In this document: positions 1 to 8,536 of the stretch, in pieces
Numbering within the stretch: the first letter of the stretch is position 1
How the letters are laid out: each line of letters starts with the position of its first letter
Assembly (NCBI RefSeq): GCF_036924515.1
Contig: NZ_JAZHRR010000001.1
Coordinates: forward strand, 6,047,001 to 6,111,000
Source of the DNA: Bradyrhizobium sp. AZCC 1610
GTDB lineage: Bacteria > Pseudomonadota > Alphaproteobacteria > Rhizobiales > Xanthobacteraceae
Direction: 5' to 3'
DNA length: 64,000 nt
The notes under the pieces: model-generated
What the model saw: the letters and a program-made list of their open reading frames with translations, nothing else
Databases searched by the model: none
What the model was told of the DNA's origin: nothing
Program-made: the position numbers and the translations under genes

Positions 1-627
1 CAGCAGCACATCGCCGACGCCGCGCTCGACGAATGTCACCGTTGAGCCGCGCGCACCGGTATCGAGCACCGGCACATTCTTGAAGAGATCCGCGACGAAC
101 TTCTTCGCCTTGTCAGCGGAGCCGAATTTCTTTTCCGCATGGCCCCACGCCGCCAGATAATTCCAGCGCGCGCCGCCCGAGGTCTTCGGGTTCGGCGTAA
201 TCACCTGCACGCCGGGCTTGATCAGATCGTCCCAATCCTTGATGGCCTTGGGATTGCCCTTGCGCACCAGGAATACGATGGTGGAGGTATAGGGCGACGC
301 ATTGAGCGACAGGCGTTTCTGCCAGTCCGGCGCCATCAGCCCCTTGGCGGCGATGGCGTCGATGTCATAGGCCAGCGCCAGCGTGACGATGTCGGCCTGC
401 AAGCCGTCGATCACGCCCCGCGCCTGCGAGCCCGAGCCGCCATGCGACTGCTTGATCTCGACGCTCTTGCCGGTCTCCTTGCGATAGGCCGCTGCGAACG
501 CCTTGTTGAAATCGGCATAGAGTTCGCGCGTCGGATCGTAGGACACGTTGAGCAGGGTGTAGTCGGCGGACAGCGCGGAACTCGCCCAGAGCAATCCCGC
601 GACGAGCGGCAGAATGCGAAGGATCAT
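1..627 (-). CDS. sbp: Sulfate ABC transporter substrate-binding protein (3' part outside window)
   Basis: Periplasmic protein that captures sulfate for an ABC importer. The first 209 residues are present and the frame runs off the left edge, so about 120 C-terminal residues are missing. The N-terminus has a Sec signal peptide (residues 1-21, hydrophobic core, ending ALSA before [15 protein letters not shown]). The segment SYDPTRELY and the later [21 protein letters not shown] are typical of the Sbp/CysP sulfate and thiosulfate binders. The ATG at 627 has a GGAGATCAACG leader. It lies downstream of cysH on the same strand, so it is probably the distal gene of the sulfate reduction operon or heads a following cysTWA set. 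Sulfate and thiosulfate specificity cannot be separated from sequence alone. Confidence 0.9.
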   Translation of the reverse strand, partial: MILRILPLVAGLLWASSALSADYTLLNVSYDPTRELYADFNKAFAAAYRKETGKSVEIKQSHGGSGSQARGVIDGLQADIVTLALAYDIDAIAAKGLMAPDWQKRLSLNASPYTSTIVFLVRKGNPKAIKDWDDLIKPGVQVITPNPKTSGGARWNYLAAWGHAEKKFGSADKAKKFVADLFKNVPVLDTGARGSTVTFVERGVGDVLL

Positions 628-751
628 CGTTGATCTCCATTCAGCTTGATGAGGCACATCATCAAAAACATGGAGCATATAAGTCGCGGCGAAAGAGCGT
701 TCAGTCAACGGAACCGCGTTTCATTGTTTGCGGTGCCGCAACGGCATTGTC

Positions 752-1483
752 CTATGAAGTCTTCATCGTATGGATGCCGCATTCTGTCTTGCCCTTGCCG
801 CGCCAGCGGCCGGCACGGGCGTCTTCGTCCGGCGCGGTCCGGCTCGAACACGGCATGCACCCGACCGACAGATAGCCGGAGGCGACCAGCGGGTGCGGCG
901 GCAATTTGGCGAGCTTGTAGATCGCCTCGATCTCTTCGCGCGACGCGTTGGCGAACGGATTGAATTTCAGCTTCGCGCCGTCGTCCTCGACGACGGGAAT
1001 CTCGGCGCGCGCGCCGCCCTGAAAACGCTTGCGTCCGTTGATCCAGGCCGAGAACGGCTTCAGCGCCCGCGCCAGCGGTTCCACCTTGCGGATACGGCAG
1101 CAGGCGTCGGGGTCGGAAAACCACAATTCGCGATCGGGATCCTGGCGTGAGAGCGCCTCATCCAGCGGCTTGATCGAACGAACGTCGCGCAGGCCAAGCG
1201 TTGCGATCAGCGTGTCGCGATAGGCGAGCGTCTCCTCGAACAGCCATCCGGTATCGAGGAAGATCACGGGAATGGCTGGATCGACGTCCGCCATCACCTT
1301 GAGCAGCGCCGCCGATTCCGTGCCAAACGACGAGACCAGCGCGAGCTGTTCGCGGCCGACGGTCTTCAGCGCGGTTTCAATGACATGCGCCGGCGAGGCG
1401 TCACGCAAGGTATGATCGAGCGTCTGCGCCGAATGAAGGATCGCCGCATCCGCGGCGAGGGCGTGCTGTACGATCATGCTCAC
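752..1483 (-). CDS. cysH: Phosphoadenylyl/adenylyl-sulfate reductase CysH
   Basis: Reduces activated sulfate (APS or PAPS) to sulfite with thioredoxin-type reductant. The 243-residue protein has the nucleotide-binding SSFGTES motif (51-57), a paired cysteine CC at 128-129, GCMPC at 208-212 and the catalytic ECGIH cysteine at 235. The CC plus CxxC set is the [4Fe-4S] ligand signature of APS-type reductases, so APS is the likely substrate even though cysC is also present. The start is GTG at 1483, overlapping the upstream DUF934 stop by four bases (GTGA); an in-frame ATG at 1477 is an alternative. It sits in the cysG-DUF2849-cysI-DUF934-cysH operon. Confidence 0.93.
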   Translation of the reverse strand: MSMIVQHALAADAAILHSAQTLDHTLRDASPAHVIETALKTVGREQLALVSSFGTESAALLKVMADVDPAIPVIFLDTGWLFEETLAYRDTLIATLGLRDVRSIKPLDEALSRQDPDRELWFSDPDACCRIRKVEPLARALKPFSAWINGRKRFQGGARAEIPVVEDDGAKLKFNPFANASREEIEAIYKLAKLPPHPLVASGYLSVGCMPCSSRTAPDEDARAGRWRGKGKTECGIHTMKTS

Positions 1484-1995
1484 TGGCCGGCACTCTCCGA
1501 ATGACGCAACTGCATCCGCCGATTGAGCGCGGTGACGCGGCCATCGCCGGTCGGCTGGTAGAACACCGAATAGCGCTTGGTGGTAGCCGCAAACGCCGCC
1601 GCGTCGCTGTCCTTCTTCACCTCGAAAGCGTCGAAGCCCGCACGCAGCATGAACACGAACTGATCGCGCAGCACCTGGCCGGTGGCGCGCAGCTCGCCTT
1701 CGAACCCGTACCGCTCGCGCAGGAGTCGCGCCTGGCTATAGGCGCGGCCGTCGCGGAACGACGGAAACACCAGCGCGACAGCGGCCAGCCGGTCGAGATA
1801 CGGCACGAGATCGTCGATGTCGCGATTGTTCGGCCAGATCACGCCGAGCTTGCCGGGGCGCGCCAGCAAGGCTTGCGGATCTTCGAGAAACCGCGCCGCC
1901 GTAACCAGGATCGCGCCATCGCCCGGCAGTTCGGCGCCGTCGGGCACATGGACGAACAGGTCGGCTGCAATTTTTCCGTCCTTAACGAGTGGCAT
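1480..1995 (-). CDS. DUF934 family protein of the sulfite reductase operon
   Basis: A 171-residue DUF934 protein, a family found almost only beside sulfite/nitrite reductase and CysH genes in proteobacteria. No catalytic motif is obvious. The family is thought to be an accessory or oxidoreductase-linked partner of sulfite reduction, but its biochemical role is not established to my knowledge. The sequence has the usual family shape, with VIWPNNRDIDDL near 53-64 and DQFVFMLRAGFDAFEV near 111-126. Its start overlaps the end of cysI by 14 bases and its stop overlaps the cysH GTG by four, so translation is probably coupled on both sides. Confidence 0.88.
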   Translation of the reverse strand: MPLVKDGKIAADLFVHVPDGAELPGDGAILVTAARFLEDPQALLARPGKLGVIWPNNRDIDDLVPYLDRLAAVALVFPSFRDGRAYSQARLLRERYGFEGELRATGQVLRDQFVFMLRAGFDAFEVKKDSDAAAFAATTKRYSVFYQPTGDGRVTALNRRMQLRHSESAGQ

Positions 1996-3637
1996 AGACC
2001 CGCTCCCTGAATGGTTCGACGCCGAGCCGCTTCACCGTATCGACGAACAATTCGTCGGGGCGCGCGCGCAAGGCAAGATAGGCTTCGACAATGTCCTCGA
2101 TCACATCGGCGACGTCGCCGTAAGGCACCGCCGGCCCGATCAAGGTGCCCATCTGGGCATTCTCGTCGGCGCGGCCGCCGATGGTGATCTGGTAGAACTC
2201 CTCGCCGTTCTTCTCGACGCCGAGAATGCCGATGTGGCCGACATGGTGGTGTCCGCAGGCGTTGATGCAGCCGGAAATATTGATGTGCAGGCGGCCGATC
2301 ATGTTCGCGGTGTCGTGATTGGCGAAGCGGCGCGTCAATTCCTGCGCGATCGGGATCGAGCGTGCATTGGCGAGCGAGCAATAATCCAGCCCCGGGCAGG
2401 CAATGATGTCGGAGACCAGATTGATGTTCGGCGTCGCGAGGCCGATCCTGTCAAGCGCCTTCCACAGCGCGGGCAGATCGCGCTTGGCGACGTGGGGCAG
2501 CACCAGGTTCTGCTCGTGGCCGACGCGGATTTCGCCGAAGGAATATTTGTCGGCGAGATCGGCGACTGCATCCATCTGGTCGGCGGTGGCGTCACCTGGA
2601 GGCCCGCCTACCGGCTTCAGCGACAGCGTCACGATCGAATAGCCCTGCACCTTGTGCGTGAACACCGAGTTGCGGCGCCAGGCCTCGAAATGCGGATCAT
2701 GCGCCGCCTTCTTCAGCTCTTCCGGCATGTGCGGCAGCTTGTCATAAGCCGGATAGGAGAAGCGCGAACGGATTTCCTCGATCACGGAATCCTCCAGCGT
2801 CAGCGCGCTGTCGCGAATATGTTCCCATTCCTCCTCGACTTCCGCCGCGAACTTCTCGATGCCGAGCTCGTGCACCAGGATCTTGATGCGGGCCTTGTAG
2901 ATGTTGTCGCGGCGGCCGTACTGGTTATAGACGCGCAGGATCGCCTCGACATAGCTGAGGATATCGCGGCGCGACACGAACGGCTTGATGGTCTTGGCGA
3001 TGAACGGCGTGCGGCCAAGCCCGCCGCCGACCAGCACCTCGAAGCCGGTCTCGCCTTCCGCATTCCGGTACAGACGCAAGCCGATGTCATGGATCTTGAT
3101 CGCGGCGCGGTCGTGGTCGGAGGCCGTAATGGCGATCTTGAACTTGCGCGGCAGGAACGAGAATTCCGGATGCAGCGTGGTGTGCTGCCGCAGGATTTCC
3201 GACCAGATGCGGGGATCCTCGATCTCACCCGGCGCGACGCCCGCCCACTGGTCCGAGGTGACGTTGCGCATGTTGTTGCCGGAGGTCTGCATGGCGTGAA
3301 TGCCGACTTCGGCAAGATCGGCCAGTGCATCCGGCAGCTCGGCAAGCTTGATCCAGTTGTACTGGATGTTCTGCCGGGTGGTGAAATGGCCGTAGCCGCG
3401 GTCGTAGCGGCGCGCGACATGGGCCAACGCTCGCAACTGCGTCGACGACAGCGTGCCGTAGGGAATGGCGACGCGGAACATGTAGGCGTGCAGTTGCAGA
3501 TAGACGCCGTTCTGCAGCCGCAGCATCTTGAATTCGTCCTCGGTGAGCTCGCCGGAGAGACGGCGCTTCACCTGGTCCCGGAATTCGGACACGCGTTCGG
3601 TGATCAGCGTGCGGTCGAGTTCGTCATATGCGTACAT
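1982..3637 (-). CDS. cysI: Assimilatory sulfite reductase (ferredoxin-type siroheme hemoprotein) CysI
   Basis: Six-electron reduction of sulfite to sulfide in the cytoplasm, using siroheme coupled to a [4Fe-4S] cluster. The 551-residue protein has two ferredoxin-like halves and the four cluster/siroheme cysteines: C414 and C420 (CPGLDYC) and C457 and C461 (CINACGHHH). The substrate-binding stretch HFTTRQNIQYNW is near residues 81-92. No NADPH-flavoprotein cysJ is seen nearby, so ferredoxin is the likely donor. The nitrite/sulfite reductase fold is shared with NirA, but the cysG/cysH/cysD context indicates sulfite. The gene starts 12 bases after the DUF2849 stop. Confidence 0.94.
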   Translation of the reverse strand: MYAYDELDRTLITERVSEFRDQVKRRLSGELTEDEFKMLRLQNGVYLQLHAYMFRVAIPYGTLSSTQLRALAHVARRYDRGYGHFTTRQNIQYNWIKLAELPDALADLAEVGIHAMQTSGNNMRNVTSDQWAGVAPGEIEDPRIWSEILRQHTTLHPEFSFLPRKFKIAITASDHDRAAIKIHDIGLRLYRNAEGETGFEVLVGGGLGRTPFIAKTIKPFVSRRDILSYVEAILRVYNQYGRRDNIYKARIKILVHELGIEKFAAEVEEEWEHIRDSALTLEDSVIEEIRSRFSYPAYDKLPHMPEELKKAAHDPHFEAWRRNSVFTHKVQGYSIVTLSLKPVGGPPGDATADQMDAVADLADKYSFGEIRVGHEQNLVLPHVAKRDLPALWKALDRIGLATPNINLVSDIIACPGLDYCSLANARSIPIAQELTRRFANHDTANMIGRLHINISGCINACGHHHVGHIGILGVEKNGEEFYQITIGGRADENAQMGTLIGPAVPYGDVADVIEDIVEAYLALRARPDELFVDTVKRLGVEPFRERVYATR

Positions 3638-3649
3638 GATGGATCAGCC

Positions 3650-3961
3650 TTAAGCCGGAAGCAGGTCGATGGTGAGACCCTTCGACCGGATGCGTTCGCG
3701 TAAATTGCCGGGTTTGATCTCGCCGCTGTCCTTGAGCTCGACCGGCGCGATATAGGCGCCGACCGCGCCGACGTCGTCGGCATTGGCTTCGGCCAGCAGC
3801 GCCCGCGCCTCATCGGAGGTGCGGACGATCGCAGCGTCCGACAAGCTCGCCGACCAGCCCTGCTGCGCGGTGCGATAGATCACAATGCCATCCGAGGTGC
3901 GGTTGGCGGTCACCATCGAGGGACCGGTGATCTTGATTTTTTGTTGAAGCGGAGAGGTCAT
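3650..3961 (-). CDS. DUF2849 domain protein
   Basis: A 103-residue small protein of the DUF2849 family, which is regularly encoded between cysG and cysI in alphaproteobacteria. It begins MTSPLQQKIKITGPSMVTANR and has no signal peptide or membrane segment. I chose the ATG at 3961 because it overlaps the cysG stop (ATGA at 3958-3961); a longer frame extends upstream only by running inside cysG. Function unknown. The fixed position suggests a role in siroheme delivery to CysI or in sulfite reductase assembly, but that is inference from context. Confidence 0.85.
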   Translation of the reverse strand: MTSPLQQKIKITGPSMVTANRTSDGIVIYRTAQQGWSASLSDAAIVRTSDEARALLAEANADDVGAVGAYIAPVELKDSGEIKPGNLRERIRSKGLTIDLLPA

Positions 3962-5394
3962 TCGGCAGCATCCAGCAGTTTGGAGATGACTTGATTGAGG
4001 TTGGACTGGCGCCACGGCGCGGAGTGCGCCACGACGTCGCCGATGATGAGGACGGCGGGACCGCCATCGATTTTTTCGACCAGCGCGGGAAGGTTTTCGA
4101 GCGTACCGACCACGGCCTGCGCATCCGGCCGCGTCACCCGCGCAAATATGCCGACGGGGGTTTGCGGCGACCGGCCCGCGGCCAACAGGCCTGCGCGGAC
4201 CGACGGCGCCGCGGTCATACCCATATAGACCACGATGGTCATCTTCTTGTCTGTCAGCACCGACCAGTCGACCGTCTCGGCGTCCTTTGCCTTGTGCGCG
4301 GTCAGGAAGGTGATGCGCAGCGCCTCATGCCGGTAGGTCAGCGGCGCCTCGAACTGCGCAGCGGCGCCGAGCCCCGCGGTAATGCCGGGCACTACCGAAT
4401 AGGCGACGCCGGCGGCGCGCAGCACTTCGATTTCCTCGCCGCCGCGGCCGAAGATGAAGGGATCGCCGCCCTTCAGCCGCACGGCGCGCTGTCCCGCCTT
4501 TGCAGCATCAATCAGCAATTTGTTGATCGCATCCTGGCCGACGCCGGGCTTGCCGACGCGGCGGCCGACCGGAACGCGCGCGGCGTCGCGACGAATGCGA
4601 TCGAGAATTTCCGGCGAGACCAGCTCGTCGTAGAAAACGATGTCGGCATCCTGCAGGGCGCGCAGCGCCTTGATGGTGAGCAGATCCGGATCGCCCGGCC
4701 CGGCGCCGACCAGCGTCACACGGCCTTCCGCCTTGCCGTCCTTGCTCGCGCCGGCGAAGGCGGAAGGATCGGCGATGTCGTTCAGCGCTTTTTCAGCCTC
4801 GTCCTTGCGGCCGGCGAGCACCAGCGCGCCGATCGGGCCATCGATCACGCGTTCCCAAAAGCGGCGGCGTAGCGGGAATTCGGGAATGCGCGCATGCATC
4901 GATTTGCGAAAGCTGCCGATGAAGGCGGCGAGATCACCAATGCGCGCCGGCAGCACCGCTTCGATGCGCTCGCGAATGCGGCGCGCGACCACCGGTGACG
5001 CGCCGCCGGTGCCGACGGCAACGACCACGTCGCCGCGATCGACGATCGCAGGAAAGATGAAAGTGGAATGCGCGAGGTCGTCCATCACATTGACGGGCAG
5101 CCCGACCGCCTTCGCGCGCGCCGACATCGCAACGCCGATGTCGCCGGCGCCGGCGCAGAGAATTGCAATGACGCCCGAGAGGTCGGCCGCGAGCGGATCG
5201 CTCGAAGCCGGCTCAATCCGCGCTGCATCCGTGGCGTCGAGGCCAGCAAGATCATGATTGCCGTCGGTCGCGAACCAGCGGACCCGCGCCCCGGCTGACG
5301 CCAGCAAGCGCAATTTCGCGCGCACGAGTTCGCCGGCTCCGACGAGCAGCACCACGCCGCTTTGCAGATCGAGAAACACGGGTAGAAATCGCAT
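3958..5394 (-). CDS. cysG: Siroheme synthase CysG (precorrin-2 dehydrogenase/ferrochelatase + uroporphyrinogen-III C-methyltransferase)
   Basis: Makes siroheme, the cofactor of the sulfite reductase encoded downstream. About 478 residues. The N-terminal half is the NAD-dependent precorrin-2 dehydrogenase and ferrochelatase, with VVLLVGAGELVRAKL near residues 13-27. The C-terminal half is the SAM-dependent methyltransferase, with VTLVGAGPGDPDLLT, RLKGGDPFIFGRGGEE and VVPGITAG in the usual order. I start at ATG 5394 (MRFLPVFLDLQ) because the 35 extra residues of the longer frame run through the AT-rich promoter region and do not look like the family. It is the first gene of the minus-strand cys operon and diverges from cysD. 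Confidence 0.93.
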   Translation of the reverse strand: MRFLPVFLDLQSGVVLLVGAGELVRAKLRLLASAGARVRWFATDGNHDLAGLDATDAARIEPASSDPLAADLSGVIAILCAGAGDIGVAMSARAKAVGLPVNVMDDLAHSTFIFPAIVDRGDVVVAVGTGGASPVVARRIRERIEAVLPARIGDLAAFIGSFRKSMHARIPEFPLRRRFWERVIDGPIGALVLAGRKDEAEKALNDIADPSAFAGASKDGKAEGRVTLVGAGPGDPDLLTIKALRALQDADIVFYDELVSPEILDRIRRDAARVPVGRRVGKPGVGQDAINKLLIDAAKAGQRAVRLKGGDPFIFGRGGEEIEVLRAAGVAYSVVPGITAGLGAAAQFEAPLTYRHEALRITFLTAHKAKDAETVDWSVLTDKKMTIVVYMGMTAAPSVRAGLLAAGRSPQTPVGIFARVTRPDAQAVVGTLENLPALVEKIDGGPAVLIIGDVVAHSAPWRQSNLNQVISKLLDAAE

Positions 5395-5536
5395 GCGAAA
5401 CTCGCTTCCCCCACTTCGGGGTTGACTGGAATTATTTTCTATATATGTGTCGTTCAACGCTCGCAAAGAGAAAATTATTTCTTCTCTATTGCACCGCAAC
5501 TATAGAATTTTCGCCCCCCGAGGCCAAGGCCCAGAG
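5395..5536. promoter_or_regulatory. Divergent cysG / cysD promoter region
   Basis: A 142-base gap separates the divergently transcribed cysG and cysD genes. It contains an unusually AT-rich core (about 5429-5520, including ATTATTTTCTATATATG and AAATTATTTCTTCTC) in an otherwise GC-rich window. Both operons must start here. I cannot assign exact -35/-10 boxes or a specific regulator site with confidence. Confidence 0.5.
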
Positions 5537-6442
5537 ATGCATCTTCTCAACCCCGACTCCAACAAAGACCGGTTGCGCGGCGCCGACGTCGCGAATGGCT
5601 CCGCCGTCCCACAAATTTTTGCCGACGGACGGCTGCCGCCTCCCTCGATGGACCATCTCGACGAGCTCGAGGCGCAGAGCATCTACATTCTGCGGGAGGC
5701 GTTCGCGCGGTTGAAGAAGCTCGCGCTGCTGTGGTCGCTGGGGAAAGATTCCAACGTGATGATCTGGCTGGCGCGCAAGGCCTTCTTCGGCCGCGTGCCG
5801 TTTCCAGCGCTGCACGTCGACACCGGCAAGAAATTTCCCGAGATGTATGCGTTCCGCGATCGCTTCGGCAAGGAGTGGGACCTCGATCTCAAGATCGAGC
5901 CCTGCCCGCCGATCGACGCCGTCGATCCGACCCTGCCGCCGGCCGCGCGCTCCGCCGCGCGCAAGACCGAAGGGCTGAAGTGGGCGCTGACCAAATATGG
6001 TTTCGACGGCTTGATCGCCGGCATTCGCCGCGATGAAGAGGCGACCCGCGCCAAGGAGCGCGTGTTCTCGCCGCGCGGGCTCGAAGGCGGCTGGGATGTG
6101 CGCGATCAACCCCCGGAATTCTGGGACCAGTTCAACGCCTCGCCGCCGCCCGGCGCGCATCTGCGCATCCACCCGATCCTGCATTGGACCGAGGCTGACA
6201 TCTGGGCCTACACCAAGCGTGAAAACATTCCGATCATCCCGCTCTATCTTTCGAAGGACGGCAAGCGCTATCGCTCGCTGGGCGATCAGGACATCACCAA
6301 CCCGGTGGCTTCCACCGCGTCGAGCATCGATGAAATCCTGACCGAGCTTGACGGCACCAAGGTGCCTGAGCGCGCCGGCCGCGCACTGGATCACGAGACC
6401 GAAGACGCTTTCGAGCGGCTGCGTGTCGCCGGCTATCTCTGA
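5537..6442 (+). CDS. cysD: Sulfate adenylyltransferase subunit 2 CysD
   Basis: Catalytic subunit of ATP sulfurylase, forming APS from ATP and sulfate with the GTPase CysN. About 301 residues from the ATG at 5537. The PP-loop SLGKDSNVM lies near residues 60-68, followed by HVDTGKKFPEMYAFRD and GIRRDEEATRAKERVFSPR, all diagnostic of CysD. An upstream GTG/ATG frame (from 5447) reads through the promoter region and is unlikely. A shorter start at 5648 (MDHLDELEAQSI) would match the E. coli N-terminus and remains possible. Thirteen bases separate its stop from the cysN/C start codon. Confidence 0.94.
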   Translation: MHLLNPDSNKDRLRGADVANGSAVPQIFADGRLPPPSMDHLDELEAQSIYILREAFARLKKLALLWSLGKDSNVMIWLARKAFFGRVPFPALHVDTGKKFPEMYAFRDRFGKEWDLDLKIEPCPPIDAVDPTLPPAARSAARKTEGLKWALTKYGFDGLIAGIRRDEEATRAKERVFSPRGLEGGWDVRDQPPEFWDQFNASPPPGAHLRIHPILHWTEADIWAYTKRENIPIIPLYLSKDGKRYRSLGDQDITNPVASTASSIDEILTELDGTKVPERAGRALDHETEDAFERLRVAGYL

Positions 6443-6454
6443 CGGACAATTGGT

Positions 6455-8404
6455 GTGAGCGTCGCAATGAACATGATCCTCCCCGCAAGCGTCTCGGCCA
6501 CGCCGAACGGCACCACGTCGATGCCAAACGGCACGACGCGACCGCAGGTTCGCATCGTCATCGTTGGCCACGTCGATCACGGCAAATCCACGTTGGTCGG
6601 GCGCCTGCTGCACGAGACCGGCAGCCTGCCCGATGGCAAGCTGGAGATGCTGAAGGCGGTCAGCGCGCGGCGCGGCATGCCGTTCGAATGGTCGTTCCTG
6701 CTCGACGCGCTGCAGACCGAGCGCGACCAGGGCATCACCATCGACACCACGCAAATCCGCTTCCGCACCCGCTCGCGCGACGTCGTGCTGATCGACGCGC
6801 CCGGCCACGCCGAATTCCTTCGCAACATGATCACCGGTGCCTCGCAGGCCGATGGCGCCGTGCTGATCATCGATGCGCTCGAAGGCGTGCGCGACCAGAC
6901 CCGGCGGCACGGTTATCTGCTGCATCTGTTGGGCATCAAACAGGTCGCGATTGTCGTCAACAAGATGGACCGCGTCGATTTCAGTGCTGACAGATTCAAG
7001 GAGATCAGCGACGAGATTTCGGCGCATCTGATCGGCCTCGGCGTGACGCCGTCAGCGGTGATTCCGATTTCCGCGCGTGACGGCGACGGCGTTGCCGAGC
7101 ACACACCGCAGATCGGCTGGTACCAGGGGCCGACCGTGGTCGAGGCGCTCGACGCGCTCGAGCCGGCGCGGCCGCTGGAGCAGCTGGCGCTGCGCCTTCC
7201 GGTGCAGGCGATCTACAAATTCGACGATCGCCGCATCGTTGCGGGCCGTATCGAGTCCGGCAGCTTGAGCGCCGGCGACGAAATCGTCATCATGCCCGCC
7301 GGCAAGATCGCGAAGATCAAAACCGTCGAGAGCTGGCCGGTGACGCCGCTCATGGGCAGTCACGGCGCCGGGCGCTCGGTCGGCATCACGCTGGACCGTG
7401 AATTGTTCATCGAACGCGGCGATGTCATCGCCCATGTGGGCGCGACCCCGCGCGATACGCGGCGAATTCGGGCGCGGATCTTCTGGCTGCACGACAAGCC
7501 CCTGTCGAAGGGCGATCAGATCCTGATCCGCCTCGGCACGCGGGAAAGCCGCGCCAGTGTGGTCGCGATCGAGAAGGCCGTCGATCCCGGCGAACTCTCC
7601 AACGAGGAGACCAAGGCGATCGCGCGCAATCACGTCGGCGAAATCGATATCTCGCTGGCGCAGCCGATCGCGGCCGATCCCTATCAGGATAATCCGCGCA
7701 CCGGGCGGCTGGTGATCGAAGTCAACGGCCGCATCGCCGGCGGCGGCCTCGTGCTGTCGGTCGACGCCGGGCAGCGCGCCGTCCCGATCGACATCGTGCC
7801 GGTCGAATCCGCACTGCGTCCCGAGGAACGCTCGGCGCGCTACCGCCACAACGGAGCGGTGATCTGGCTGACCGGCCTGCCCGGCTCCGGCAAATCGACG
7901 CTGGCGCGTGCACTGGAGCGCCGACTGTTTTCGCGTGGCGGCTCGCCCATTCTGCTGGATGGCGATACGCTGCGCGCCGGTCTCAACGGCGATCTCGGCT
8001 TCTCGGCGCTGGACCGCACCGAAAACATCCGGCGGCTCGCCGAAGTCGCGACCCATCTGGCGCGCAACGGACATATCGCCGTTGTCGCCGCGGTGTCACC
8101 GTCGGCGGATGATCGTGCCGCCGCCCGCCGCATCGCCGACACCACGTTCCGCGAGATCTATGTCGCAACGCCGGCCGAGATCTGCGAGAGCCGCGACCCC
8201 AAGGGCCATTACGCCAAGGCGCGCGCCGGCACGCTGCAGGCCTTCACCGGAATCGGCAATGACTATCAGCCACCGGCCCGGGCGGAGCTGAGCATCGACA
8301 CCTCGACCCGCACGGTTTCGGATGCGACCGACGAGATCGAGCGGATGCTGGCGGAGACCGGTATTTTATTCGACGAGCTGGTGGACCTCGCGGCTAACAT
8401 CTAG
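6455..8404 (+). CDS. cysNC: Bifunctional sulfate adenylyltransferase subunit 1 / adenylylsulfate kinase (CysN/CysC fusion)
   Basis: A 649-residue fusion. Residues about 30-445 are the CysN GTPase that drives APS formation: P-loop [13 protein letters not shown] and NKMD motifs are all present in order. Residues about 465-649 are APS kinase CysC, with P-loop GLPGSGKST at 474-482 and the [17 protein letters not shown] and [11 protein letters not shown] segments. The fusion is standard in rhizobia (NodQ-like). The frame begins at GTG 6455; an in-frame ATG at 6467 could be used instead. It follows cysD directly and is co-transcribed. Confidence 0.94.
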   Translation: MSVAMNMILPASVSATPNGTTSMPNGTTRPQVRIVIVGHVDHGKSTLVGRLLHETGSLPDGKLEMLKAVSARRGMPFEWSFLLDALQTERDQGITIDTTQIRFRTRSRDVVLIDAPGHAEFLRNMITGASQADGAVLIIDALEGVRDQTRRHGYLLHLLGIKQVAIVVNKMDRVDFSADRFKEISDEISAHLIGLGVTPSAVIPISARDGDGVAEHTPQIGWYQGPTVVEALDALEPARPLEQLALRLPVQAIYKFDDRRIVAGRIESGSLSAGDEIVIMPAGKIAKIKTVESWPVTPLMGSHGAGRSVGITLDRELFIERGDVIAHVGATPRDTRRIRARIFWLHDKPLSKGDQILIRLGTRESRASVVAIEKAVDPGELSNEETKAIARNHVGEIDISLAQPIAADPYQDNPRTGRLVIEVNGRIAGGGLVLSVDAGQRAVPIDIVPVESALRPEERSARYRHNGAVIWLTGLPGSGKSTLARALERRLFSRGGSPILLDGDTLRAGLNGDLGFSALDRTENIRRLAEVATHLARNGHIAVVAAVSPSADDRAAARRIADTTFREIYVATPAEICESRDPKGHYAKARAGTLQAFTGIGNDYQPPARAELSIDTSTRTVSDATDEIERMLAETGILFDELVDLAANI

Positions 8405-8536
8405 GCCTTTTGGGGCCTTCTCATCGACCCGGCTTTAGGGCTAAAAGGGCGGCCAACGCTGCCCCTTTGGCGCGTTTTTTGCTGCTTTTCGCCTGAAAAC
8501 AGCGTGTAAACGCCATTTCTTTTGAGAAAGCCCATC

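Noticed and set aside
1817..3703. 628-codon plus-strand open frame
   Set aside because: It is antisense to cysI, which has all cofactor cysteines; long antisense frames are common in GC-rich DNA.
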